From the NCBI RefSeq assembly GCF_008923205.2, contig NZ_WBMS02000029.1, positions 27,842 through 79,568 on the forward strand: a DNA stretch of 51,727 bases. Direction: 5' to 3'. Source of the stretch: Actinomadura physcomitrii (GTDB lineage: Bacteria; Actinomycetota; Actinomycetes; Streptosporangiales; Streptosporangiaceae). The notes beneath the pieces were generated by a model, which saw nothing but the letters and a program-made list of their open reading frames with translations, ran no database searches and was not told where the DNA came from. Below, piece after piece: positions 32,788 to 40,541 of the stretch; positions within the stretch are counted from its first letter, which is position 1, and every line of letters begins with the position of its first letter. A program made the translations under genes and the position numbers.

Positions 32788-33876
32788 TCAGCGGCCGCCC
32801 GGCCGCACGGCCGTGCTCTCCCGCACCACCAGCTCCGGTTCCACGGTGCGGCGCGCCGGCGGGCCGGCGCCCTCGCCCGCGGGGTCGTCGACGCGTTCCA
32901 GCAGCAGCTGGAACGCGTGCCGCCCGACCTCGCCGAACGGCTGCCGGACGCTGGTCAGCGGCGGCGCGAAGTAGGGAGCCTCCGGAACGTCGTCGAAGCC
33001 CACCACGCTCACCTCCTCCGGGACGCGGCGGCCCGCCTCGCGCAGCGCGCGCAGCAGGCCGAGGGCCATCGGGTCGTTGGCGGCGAACACCGCGGTCACC
33101 GCCGGGTCGGCGGCCAGCCGCCGGCCGAGCTCGTACCCCGACCGGGCGCTCCAGTCGCCGGACAGCGGCTCGGGGGCCTCCCGGCCCTCCTCGGCGAGCA
33201 CCGAGCGCCAGCCGTCCACGCGGGCGCTGGCGTCGATCCAGTCCGCCGGGCCGGCCATGTGCCACACCGTCTCGTGGCCGAGGCTCAGCAGGTGCCGGAC
33301 GGCCCGCACCGCGCCCGCGCGGTGGTCCACCGACGCGACCGGCACCGGCAGGTCGTCGCCCGCGCCGACCGCCACCACCGGCATGTCCGGCGGCAGCCGC
33401 CGCAGCCCCTCGGCCGCCGACTGGTGCGGCGCGATGATGACGATCCCGTCCACCGACTGGGCGCGCAGCCGCTGCACGCCGTCCTCGATGGAGCGCCGGG
33501 TGAGCGAGCCGAGGCTGGCGATGTTGATCATGTAGTCGGCGCTGCGCGCGGCCCGCTCGATCCCGTACAGGGTCGAGGCGGGCCCGTACAGCGTCGTGTC
33601 GAAGCTGACCACGCCGAGCACCCCGGACCGGCCGGTCGCGAGGACGCGCGCCGCCGAGTTCGGCCGGTAGTCCAGCTCGCGCATGGCCGCGAGCACCCGC
33701 TCGCGGGTGCGCGGCGCGACCTTGCCCGGGTCGTTCAGCACCCGCGACACCGTCATCGCCGACACGCCCGCGAGCGCCGCGACGTCGTCCATGACCGCCG
33801 CGCGGGACCGCCCGCCGCCCGGGCCGGAACCGGACGGGCCGGTGCCGGACGGGGGAGGGGGCGCTGCGGTGGTCAC
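32788..33876 (-). CDS. LacI-family transcriptional repressor
   Basis: 362 residues from the GTG at 33876, which has GGAG nine bases upstream; a GTG at 33891 would add five residues. After a Pro/Gly-rich lead the HTH is clear: MDDVAALAGVSAMTVSRVLN plus hinge helix (NSAARVLATGRSGVLGVV). The sugar-binding domain ends with TAVFAANDPMALGLLRALRE, VSVVGFDDVPEAPYFAPPLT and SVRQPFGEVGR. Three matching operators (32736, 33911, 33956) indicate that it represses the sugar operon and its own gene. The inducer is unknown. Confidence 0.93.
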   Translation of the reverse strand: MTTAAPPPPSGTGPSGSGPGGGRSRAAVMDDVAALAGVSAMTVSRVLNDPGKVAPRTRERVLAAMRELDYRPNSAARVLATGRSGVLGVVSFDTTLYGPASTLYGIERAARSADYMINIASLGSLTRRSIEDGVQRLRAQSVDGIVIIAPHQSAAEGLRRLPPDMPVVAVGAGDDLPVPVASVDHRAGAVRAVRHLLSLGHETVWHMAGPADWIDASARVDGWRSVLAEEGREAPEPLSGDWSARSGYELGRRLAADPAVTAVFAANDPMALGLLRALREAGRRVPEEVSVVGFDDVPEAPYFAPPLTSVRQPFGEVGRHAFQLLLERVDDPAGEGAGPPARRTVEPELVVRESTAVRPGGR

Positions 33877-33910
33877 TGTGATCTGCTCCACATCGGTCGG
33901 GTGTCCTGAA

Positions 33911-33924
33911 TGTTTGCGCTAACG
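33911..33924. promoter_or_regulatory. LacI-type operator O2
   Basis: TGTTTGCGCTAACG differs from the perfect operator O1 at two positions and keeps the central GCGC. It sits 35 bases upstream of the regulator's GTG, consistent with autorepression. Confidence 0.75.
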
Positions 33925-33955
33925 CCGACCCATGTCAATACCCAGTAAGCAATCG

Positions 33956-33969
33956 TGATAGCGCAAACA
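33956..33969. promoter_or_regulatory. LacI-type operator O3
   Basis: TGATAGCGCAAACA differs from O1 at two positions. It lies 45 bp from O2, close to four helical turns, so O2 and O3 could be bridged by one tetramer or bound by two dimers around the promoter. Confidence 0.75.
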
Positions 33970-34079
33970 TAGGCCGGTGCCATTGCGCGGGGATCACGGC
34001 TTCCGCGCAAGCCCGGCGCGACCCGTTTCAGCGGGCGGTCCGGCCCCCGCCGGCGGCGGGCGTCCGGCGGCGTGCGTCG

Positions 34080-34092
34080 CGATCGGGTAACG
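34080..34092 (+). repeat. 13-bp upstream repeat, copy 1
   Basis: CGATCGGGTAACG followed by CCCTTCTC; the identical 13-mer followed by GCCTTTC precedes the duplicated second kinase gene at 36730. It is probably a shared promoter or operator element that was duplicated with the genes. Confidence 0.5.
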
Positions 34093-34214
34093 CCCTTCTC
34101 CCGGACGGGCCGGGCCGGGGACACTTCCGGTGCGTCCGGGAAAGCACGGTGCCCGCCCCCGTGGGATCCCGGTACCGGCGGACCGGCCCGGGCCCGAGCA
34201 TGGAAAGGATGGTC

Positions 34215-36029
34215 GTGGTGATATCCGCCCCGCGGAGGCGCAGGTCGCCACCGTGGTTCGGCGCGGAGACGAGGCGCGCCCTCGCCGCCGGCCTCGCGGT
34301 GGCCGCGCTCGCCCTGGCAGCGGGGTGGCCGTACTGGCGCGACCACGCCGCCGCCGCGGCCCTCTCCCTGGCCAGCACCGGCGGGATCGCGGTCGTCGGC
34401 GTGCTGCTGGCGACCGGCGCCCGCACCCGGCGGACGGGCCTGCTGTTCCTCGCCGCGTCCCTGTCCTGGGCGGTGAACTGGCTGGCGAGCTGGGACGCCG
34501 GGCCGGGACCGGTGCTGTCCCCGTACGCCCAGGCCGACTTCTACCTCGCCCTCGCGGTGGGCGTGCTGCTGTACCCGGCCGGGCGGCTGGAGTACCTCGC
34601 CGACCGGATCTGGACGGTGTTCGCCTGCGCGGTCCTGTGGGGCTGCCCGACCGCGCTGTGGGTCACCTCGCGTCCGGAGTGGGCGGCGTTCCGGGGCCGG
34701 CACGTGTGGTGGCCGGCGCCGTTCCCCGACCACGCGGCGTTCCGCGCCGTCCTGGAGGTCGCCGCCGCGCTGTACATCGTGCTCGCGCTGTCCTTCGCCG
34801 TCGTCCTGCTGCTGCGGCTGCCGAGGATGAGCCGGATGCGGCGGGCGGTCACGCTGCCGGTGACCGTGGCGCTGGCGTTCGTCGGGATCTCCGCGGCGCT
34901 GACGCAGCGGCCCATCATGGAGGAGTCCATCTCGCTGGACGCGCTGCTGCGGGTGTACGCGGTGCAGGGCGCGGTGTCCGCCCTCATCCCGTTCGCGCTG
35001 CTGGCGTCGGGGCTGCGGATCCGGCTCGCGGAGCTGGCCGTCGCCGGCCGGATGCTGCGGCTGACCGCCCCGGTGTCGGTGGAGCGGATCCGCGACGCGC
35101 TGCGCGACGTCCTGCACGACCCCTCGCTGCAGTTGTGGTTCTGGGCGCCCGCCGAGCAGGTCTACGTCGACATCTCCGGACGCCCCGTCGCGATGGACGC
35201 CGAGGACGAGGTGCCGGCGGGCGAGGACGCCGGCGACCCGGCCGTGGGGGACGGGGGCCGGTGGCGCCGCCGCGTCGAGACCGCCGCGGGCGAGCCCCTC
35301 GCGATCGTGGAGCTGGGCGCGGCGCTGCGCGACCACGGGTCGCTGGTCGAGGCGGCGCTGGAGGCCGGCGGCCGGGCGCTGGAGACGGCGCGGCTGCAGT
35401 CCAACGTCCAGGCCGGCCTGGAGCAGGTGCGCCAGGCGTACGAGCGGCTCGTGCGCGCCGAGGCCGTGGAGCGCGAGCGGCTGGCCCGCGACCTGCACGA
35501 CGGCGCGCAGCAGCGGCTGCTCGCGCTCGGCGCGATGCTCGGCACCCTGGAGGCCCTCGCCGAGGACCCGGACGTCAAGGAGCGGGCGCGCACGTGCCGC
35601 GCGGAGCTGATGGCGGCGCTGGCCGAGCTGCGCGCGCTCGCCCGCGAGGTGCAGCCGGCGCTGCTCGTCCAGGACGGCCTCGGCCCGGCGCTGGAGGTCG
35701 TCGCCGAACGGCTCGGCACCCGGGTGCTGCTGGACGTGACCGCCGAGCGCTACTCCCGCGAGATCGAGTCCACGCTTTACTCGGTGCTTTGCGAGGCATT
35801 GTCGTACGCTGTCGAGCGCGCGCGTGCGACCCGCGTGACCGTCCGGGTGCGCCCGGACGGTCACCTGCTGGTGGCCGAGGTCAGCGACGACGGGGAACGC
35901 CCGGGCGGGGAGTCCGGCGCGGTGCCCGGCGGGCTGGCCGGGCGGATCAGGGCGCTGCGCGGACACGTGGAAATCGACGGCGAGCCCACCCGGGGCACGA
36001 CGGTAAGGATGGTCTTGCCATGCGAGTAG
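34215..36029 (+). CDS. Membrane histidine kinase 1 (His present, N-box degenerate)
   Basis: 604 residues from a GTG six bases after GGAAAGG (an ATG at 34200 is the alternative). About eight hydrophobic spans fill the first 290 residues. A HisKA_3 dimerisation region follows with ERERLARDLHDGAQQRLLAL; His428 is the phospho-acceptor. The ATP-binding domain is degenerate: where relatives have EALANAAKHA this protein has EALSYAVERA (Asn replaced by Tyr531, Lys lost), and the DDGxGG loop reads DDGERPGG. Codons around that spot are unusually A/T-ending. It probably cannot autophosphorylate alone. Overlaps the response-regulator gene by 10 bases; paralogue of the kinase further down. Confidence 0.88.
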   Translation: MVISAPRRRRSPPWFGAETRRALAAGLAVAALALAAGWPYWRDHAAAAALSLASTGGIAVVGVLLATGARTRRTGLLFLAASLSWAVNWLASWDAGPGPVLSPYAQADFYLALAVGVLLYPAGRLEYLADRIWTVFACAVLWGCPTALWVTSRPEWAAFRGRHVWWPAPFPDHAAFRAVLEVAAALYIVLALSFAVVLLLRLPRMSRMRRAVTLPVTVALAFVGISAALTQRPIMEESISLDALLRVYAVQGAVSALIPFALLASGLRIRLAELAVAGRMLRLTAPVSVERIRDALRDVLHDPSLQLWFWAPAEQVYVDISGRPVAMDAEDEVPAGEDAGDPAVGDGGRWRRRVETAAGEPLAIVELGAALRDHGSLVEAALEAGGRALETARLQSNVQAGLEQVRQAYERLVRAEAVERERLARDLHDGAQQRLLALGAMLGTLEALAEDPDVKERARTCRAELMAALAELRALAREVQPALLVQDGLGPALEVVAERLGTRVLLDVTAERYSREIESTLYSVLCEALSYAVERARATRVTVRVRPDGHLLVAEVSDDGERPGGESGAVPGGLAGRIRALRGHVEIDGEPTRGTTVRMVLPCE

Positions 36030-36694
36030 CCGTGGCGGAGGACAGCGGGATCTTCCGGCAGGCCCTGGTCACCCTGCTCACCACGGTCGGCGTCGAGGTG
36101 ACGGTGTCCGCGGCCTCGGGCGAGGAGCTGCTCGCCCGCGTCGCCGAGGACCCGCCGGACGTCGCGGTCGTCGACCTGCACATGCCGCCGACGCACACCA
36201 ACGAGGGCGTGGTCGCGGCGCGCGAGCTGATGCGGCGCCACCCGGGGATCGGCGTGCTGGTCCTGTCGGCCTACAACGAGACGCCGCAGGCGATGGAGCT
36301 GTTCCGCGACCAGCCGCGCCGCGTCGGGTACCTGCTGAAGGACCACGTCACCGACGTCGACAACCTGCGCGGCGCGCTGGAGCGGGTGGTGCGCGGCGAG
36401 GTCGTCATCGACCCGGACGTGGTGAGCCGGCTGGTCGAGGCCCGGCACCGGGAGCGGGAGCTGGCCCGGCTGTCCGGCCGCGAGCGGGAGGTGCTGGGCC
36501 TGATGGCCGAGGGGCACTCCAACGCCGGGATCGGCAAGCGGCTGCACCTGTCCGCCCGCACCGTGGAGGACCACGTCCGGGCCATCTTCACCAAGCTCAA
36601 GATCACCTCGTCGGGCGGCCCGCCCGGCCCGCAGGACAGCAACAAGCGGGTGCTGGCGGTGCTCACCTGGCTGCGCGCCGCCGAGACCCGGTGA
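36020..36694 (+). CDS. NarL-family response regulator
   Basis: 224 residues; ATG lies 10 bases inside the end of kinase 1. The receiver domain has the ED pocket (7-8), phospho-acceptor Asp52 in VVDLHMPP, a Ser in VLVLSAY and the Lys of GYLLKDH. The C-terminal LuxR-type HTH is LSGREREVLGLMAEGHSNAG, then IGKRLHLSARTVEDHVRAIF. It should receive phosphate from His428 of kinase 1. It is the only response regulator of the three-gene set and sits between the two kinase genes. Confidence 0.95.
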   Translation: MRVAVAEDSGIFRQALVTLLTTVGVEVTVSAASGEELLARVAEDPPDVAVVDLHMPPTHTNEGVVAARELMRRHPGIGVLVLSAYNETPQAMELFRDQPRRVGYLLKDHVTDVDNLRGALERVVRGEVVIDPDVVSRLVEARHRERELARLSGREREVLGLMAEGHSNAGIGKRLHLSARTVEDHVRAIFTKLKITSSGGPPGPQDSNKRVLAVLTWLRAAETR

Positions 36695-37014
36695 TCCCGG
36701 GGGCCCGGTGACCCGGCCGTCCCGCGCATCGATCGGGTAACGGCCTTTCGCGCACGGCGCCGCGCCGGAGAGAATTCGGCGTACGAGTCCGGTCGCGGAA
36801 CGTGATGCCGGTGGTGGCCCCCGCACGCCACCGTGCCGCGCCGCGGGCCGTGCCCGTGGCCGTCCGGCGTACCCATCCTCCCGCCGCCGCGCCCCGGGCG
36901 CATCCGGGGAAACCCGAGGCCCGCCCGGTGGTTTCCCGGATCGCGGCCGCCGGCTCGCCGTGTGCGCGGTCGCGGCGCGGGCCCGCAGGGCCCCGACGAG
37001 GAAAGGGACGGCTG
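36695..37014. promoter_or_regulatory. Region between response regulator and kinase 2
   Basis: A 320-base gap without a supportable gene. It contains the second copy of CGATCGGGTAACG at 36730-36742. An open frame continues upstream of kinase 2 to 36802, but it is Pro/Arg/Ala-rich and looks like a chance extension. GAGGAAAGGG at its end is the ribosome site of kinase 2. Confidence 0.5.
36730..36742 (+). repeat. 13-bp upstream repeat, copy 2
   Basis: CGATCGGGTAACG, identical to 34080-34092, and like it followed by a CCTT-containing stretch. It indicates that kinase 2 has its own promoter related to that of kinase 1. Confidence 0.5.
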
Positions 37015-38772
37015 TTGAGGTCGGTGCGCGTGCGGGCGCCGTCGTGGTTCGGCGCCCCGCTGCGCCGCGCCGCCGCGGGGGGCGCGGCGGTGGCGGCGGG
37101 AGCGCTCGCCGCGGGCTGGCCGTACTGGCGCGGTCATCCCGCCGCCGCGGCGGTCACCCTGGCGTGCTGCGGCGGGTTCGCCGTCGCGGGCGGGCTGCTG
37201 GCGGCCGGGCCGCTCGGCCGCCGGACCGGCGCGGCGTTCACCGCCGGCGCGGCGGCGTGGGCGCTGACCTGGACGGGGAGCTGGAACGCGGGCGCCGGCC
37301 CGGTGGTGTCGGTGTTCGCGCAGTCGGTGTTCTTCGTCGCGATCGGGGTGGGCGTGCTGCTCTACCCCGGCGGCCGGCTCGACGGCGCCGTCGTCCGGCT
37401 GTGGACCGGTGCCACCGCGGTCGTCATGATCGGCGGCCAGGCCGCGCTGTGCGCGCTGTCGCGGCCCGCCTGGAACGGGTTCGGCGGCGCGGTCGCATGG
37501 CCGTCCGTCACCCCCCACCGGGAGGCGTTCGACTGCACGTACCGGGCCGTCACGACCCTGGAGGCGGTGCTGGCCGGGGTGCTCGTCATCATCCTGCTGC
37601 TGCGGCTGCCGGGGACAGGCCGGCTCGACCGCCGGTACACGGTGCCGGTCGCCGCCGCCGTCACGGTCGGCGTCGCCGGGGCGCTCGCGGTGCAGAACTC
37701 GCTCATCGGCCGCCACGTGACCCTGGACGACGTCATGGAGGTGTACCTCGTCCAGGGCGTGTTCGCGACGGTGCTGCCGCTGGCGTTCCTCGCCGCGGCG
37801 CTGCGCGCCCGGCTGGCCGAGCTGACCGCCGCCGAGCGGATGCAGCGCCTCACCGACCCGGTCTCGGTGGAGAAGGTGCGGGACGCGCTGCGCCGCGTCC
37901 TGCGCGACGGCACCCTCGACCTGTGGCTGTGGGCGGAGGACGGGTACGTCGACGTCGCCGGGCGCCGGGTCGCGGGCGGTGCCGGGCGGGCGCCGGGCCG
38001 GTGGCGGCACGAGGTGCGCACGTCCGCGGGGGAGCCGCTCGCGGCGGTGGACGCCGACGACCGGCTGCGCCGGCACGCGCCGCTCGTCGACGCGGCGCTC
38101 ATCGCGGGCGGGCGGGCGCTGGAGACCGTCCGGCTGCAGGCCGCGGCGCGGGCGAACCTGGAGCGGGCGCGCGACGCGCGGGAGCGGCTCGTCCGCGTCC
38201 AGGCGGCGGAGCGCGAGCGCCTCGCCGGCGAGCTGCAGCGCAGTGCCCAGCAGCGGCTGCGCGCGCTGGAGGACCTGCTCGAAGGGCTGGAGGAGGCGGC
38301 CGGCCCGCGGGCCCGCGAGCAGGCGCGCGTGTGCCGCCGGGAGTTGGCGGAGGCGGCCGCCGAACTGGACGGCCTGGCCCGCGGCGTGCACCCGGCGATC
38401 CTCACCGACGCGGGGCTGGCCGCCGCGATGCGGCTCGTCGCCGCGCGGTCCGCGGCGCCCGTCCGGCTCGACCTGCCCGACCGCCGGTACCCGCCGGAGA
38501 TCGAGTCGACGCTGTACTTCGCGCTCTGCGAGGCGCTGGCGAACGCGGCCAAGCACGCCGGCGCCGCGGAGATCCGGGTGGCGGTGCGGGACGAGGACGG
38601 CCGCGTGGTCGCCGAGGTCCGCGACGACGGCGCGGGCGGCGCGGGCGCCGTCCCCGGCGGCGGTCTCGCCGGCCTCACCGACCGGGTCCGCGCGCTGCGC
38701 GGCCGGGTCGACGTCGACAGCCCCCGCGGCGCGGGCACCACCGTCCGGATCACCCTCCCGGCGCCCCGGTGA
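37015..38772 (+). CDS. Membrane histidine kinase 2 (N-box intact, His lost)
   Basis: 585 residues from a TTG seven bases after GAGGAAAGGG; a GTG at 37024 is possible. The membrane half parallels kinase 1 (shared segments AAGWPYWR, GVGVLLYP, PVSVEKVRDALR against PVSVERIRDALR). In the dimerisation helix the motif reads ERERLAGELQRSAQQRLRAL: the His is Gln408 and the following Asp is Arg, so it cannot be phosphorylated there. The ATP-binding domain is intact: CEALANAAKHAGA with Asn510, RDDGAGGAG, GGGLAGLTDRVRALRG. It looks like a kinase that could act only on a partner's His. Confidence 0.9.
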   Translation: MRSVRVRAPSWFGAPLRRAAAGGAAVAAGALAAGWPYWRGHPAAAAVTLACCGGFAVAGGLLAAGPLGRRTGAAFTAGAAAWALTWTGSWNAGAGPVVSVFAQSVFFVAIGVGVLLYPGGRLDGAVVRLWTGATAVVMIGGQAALCALSRPAWNGFGGAVAWPSVTPHREAFDCTYRAVTTLEAVLAGVLVIILLLRLPGTGRLDRRYTVPVAAAVTVGVAGALAVQNSLIGRHVTLDDVMEVYLVQGVFATVLPLAFLAAALRARLAELTAAERMQRLTDPVSVEKVRDALRRVLRDGTLDLWLWAEDGYVDVAGRRVAGGAGRAPGRWRHEVRTSAGEPLAAVDADDRLRRHAPLVDAALIAGGRALETVRLQAAARANLERARDARERLVRVQAAERERLAGELQRSAQQRLRALEDLLEGLEEAAGPRAREQARVCRRELAEAAAELDGLARGVHPAILTDAGLAAAMRLVAARSAAPVRLDLPDRRYPPEIESTLYFALCEALANAAKHAGAAEIRVAVRDEDGRVVAEVRDDGAGGAGAVPGGGLAGLTDRVRALRGRVDVDSPRGAGTTVRITLPAPR

Positions 38773-38910
38773 CCGGCGGGCGCGGCCGCCCGCCCGCTCC
38801 GGCCTCGCCGCGGACGTGACGTGGGGGTCCGTGCTTCTGGGACACTGGAACGCGCCGCCGCGACCCGGACCGCCGGGCGGCGGCGGGCGAAGAGGTGCGG
38901 ACAGGGAGAC

Positions 38911-39531
38911 ATGGGCGAGCGGGTACGGGTGCGCAAGGACCGTGACGAGCGGCGCGAGCAGATCCTGGTGTGCGCGCGGGAGCTGTTCAGCGAACGGCCG
39001 TACGAGGAGGTCTCCAACACCGAGATCGCGGCGGTGGCGGGCGTCAGCCGGGGTTTGCTGAACCACTACTTCGGCACCAAGCGGGAGCTGTACCTCGCGG
39101 TCGTGGAGCGGATGCTGGACATCCCGCCGGTGCCGGTGCCCGCCTACGAGCCCGGCGCGAGCGTCCGCGAGCGCGTCACCGAGAGCATCACCGGCTGGCT
39201 GGAGCTGCTGGAGCGCAACGCCGGCACCTGGCTCGTCGCGCTGGACATGGCCGCCGGGACGGCGGGCGACGACGACCTCGCCCGGCTGGTGGACGCGGCG
39301 CGGGAGGGCGCGGTCGACCACATCACCGAGGTGGTGGGGCTGGCGCGGCTCGCCGCCGAGCACCCGGAGGTGCGCTCGGCGCTGCGCGGGTTCAGCGGGA
39401 TGGCGGAGGCCGCCACCCGCGAGTGGCTGCGGCACGGCCGGCTCACCCGGCCGCAGGTGCACCTGCTGCTCGAAGAGACGCTCATGCACCTGATCGGCGA
39501 GACCGTGCCGAAGATGACGGCGCGAGTCTGA
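38911..39531 (+). CDS. TetR-family transcriptional regulator
   Basis: 206 residues from an ATG eight bases after AGGGAG. The HTH is RREQILVCARELFSERPYEE, then VSNTEIAAVAGVSRGLLNHY with FGTKRELY, closely following the TetR pattern. The ligand-binding half (about 70-206) is divergent, as is usual. It follows kinase 2 by 138 bases, same strand, and faces the PaaX gene with 26 bases between stops. The target is unknown; no nearby palindrome is clearly its own. Confidence 0.9.
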   Translation: MGERVRVRKDRDERREQILVCARELFSERPYEEVSNTEIAAVAGVSRGLLNHYFGTKRELYLAVVERMLDIPPVPVPAYEPGASVRERVTESITGWLELLERNAGTWLVALDMAAGTAGDDDLARLVDAAREGAVDHITEVVGLARLAAEHPEVRSALRGFSGMAEAATREWLRHGRLTRPQVHLLLEETLMHLIGETVPKMTARV

Positions 39532-39532
39532 A

Positions 39533-39549
39533 CCGGCCTGAGCGGCCGG
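39533..39549. terminator. Small hairpin between convergent TetR and PaaX genes
   Basis: CCGGCC, loop TGAGC, GGCCGG: a 6-pair all-GC stem filling most of the 26-base gap between the two stop codons. A plausible bidirectional terminator. Confidence 0.5.
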
Positions 39550-39557
39550 GGCGGCGG

Positions 39558-40412
39558 TCAGAGCTCGACGCACTCCATCGACGCGTCGGCGATGCGGCGG
39601 GCCGGCGCCTCCCAGCGGCGGCGCAGCTCCATCAGCACCCGCTGGCCGCGGACGGCGGGCCAGCCCTCCGGCAGGTGCTCCACCGGAAGCCGCGGGTCGG
39701 CGCGGACGAGCTCCAGCCACTCGGCCGACATCCACAGGTAGCGGGCCAGGGCGTCGGGCGCGTCCGGCAGCGGGTCGGGGCGGTCCCAGCGGCGCAGGAA
39801 GGCCCGGTGGCCGGCGGCGAGGGGGCCGAGGTCGAACGCCTCGCGGAGCATCGCCGGGACGTCGGTCGGCGGCCGCGCCGGGCCGGTGAACACCTTGAGG
39901 CGCCCGTCCAGGCCGAGCCCGCCGACGAGCGCGGGGACGTCGACCGCCGACGGCGCGATCCAGGTGCCGTTGCCGAGCGACCCGAACCCCGCCCAGGCCA
40001 GCCGGGCGCGCAGGTCGTGCCGGACGCGGCGCCAGGACTCCGGCAGCGAGAACGCCAGCACCGTCCACGTTCCGTCCCAGTCGGTGTTCAGCACGCCGCG
40101 CCGCCAGACCCGGTCCTCGCCGTCGAGCAGGATCGCCTCGCAGCGCGGAGTGAGGCCGAAGTGCATGCGGCGGCCCGCGCGGTGCCGCGCCAGCAGCCCG
40201 CGGCCGACCATGCGGGCCAGCGTCGAGCGGACGGCGTGCTCGCCGACGCCGAGCCGGGCGAAGGCGTCGATGAAGCTGCCGGAGAACACCGCGACCCGGC
40301 GGCCGAGCACGTAGTTGCCGAGGTAGGTGAGCATCAGCGTCCGGGGCCGGAGCCGGGGCGGCGCCTGCTCGCCGTCCAGGGCGTCCGCCGCCGCGTCGCC
40401 CTGTCGTCCCAT
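39558..40412 (-). CDS. PaaX-family transcriptional repressor
   Basis: 284 residues from an ATG with GGGAG nine bases upstream. The N-terminal winged helix covers TLMLTYLGNYVLGRRVAVFS through VRSTLARMVGRGLLARHRAG, followed by the PaaX middle domain (DGTWTVLAFSLPESWRRVRH, RARLAWAGFGSLGNGTWIAP) and an RYLWMSAEWLELVRADPRLP-type C-terminus. PaaX proteins sense aryl-CoA thioesters, classically phenylacetyl-CoA. No paa catabolic genes are present in the window. Divergent from an IclR gene, 129 bases apart. Confidence 0.92.
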   Translation of the reverse strand: MGRQGDAAADALDGEQAPPRLRPRTLMLTYLGNYVLGRRVAVFSGSFIDAFARLGVGEHAVRSTLARMVGRGLLARHRAGRRMHFGLTPRCEAILLDGEDRVWRRGVLNTDWDGTWTVLAFSLPESWRRVRHDLRARLAWAGFGSLGNGTWIAPSAVDVPALVGGLGLDGRLKVFTGPARPPTDVPAMLREAFDLGPLAAGHRAFLRRWDRPDPLPDAPDALARYLWMSAEWLELVRADPRLPVEHLPEGWPAVRGQRVLMELRRRWEAPARRIADASMECVEL

Positions 40413-40483
40413 CCGCCCGGCTCCCGTCGTCCCGCCGCGCAGCGCGGCCCCGGAGGCCCGGGACCTCGATGTTCGGCACAAGC

Positions 40484-40514
40484 TTGACCGCTGTGAAGCC
40501 TACGCCTAACTTCA
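40484..40514 (+). promoter_or_regulatory. Sigma70-type promoter with inverted repeat (iclR gene)
   Basis: TTGACC (40484-40489), 17-base spacer, TAACTT (40507-40512): an unusually good vegetative promoter for this genome. It would start transcription at about 40519. TGAAG-N11-CTTCA (40494-40514) overlaps the -10, so a bound regulator, perhaps the IclR protein itself, could block it. Confidence 0.65.
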
Positions 40515-40541
40515 GGCCTGATGCCCGAGAGGACGGCCCGC

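Larger units (their letters stand above)
33892..34214. promoter_or_regulatory. Divergent promoter region of LacI gene and kinase locus
   Basis: This stretch without a gene holds two LacI-type operators next to the regulator (33911-33924 and 33956-33969), then a GC-rich spacer, then CGATCGGGTAACG (34080-34092), a 13-mer found again before the second kinase gene, and finally the ribosome site GGAAAGG for the first kinase. Confidence 0.6.

Noticed and set aside
34081..34090. GGGTAA as a SigB-type -10 element
   Set aside because: No GTTT-like -35 is present at the required 14-16 bases upstream in either copy, so only a shared 13-mer is claimed.
36271..40479. A 1402-residue open frame on the minus strand
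   Set aside because: It runs antisense to the response regulator, kinase 2 and TetR genes, all of which have strong family motifs on the plus strand. The long frame is a by-product of high GC.
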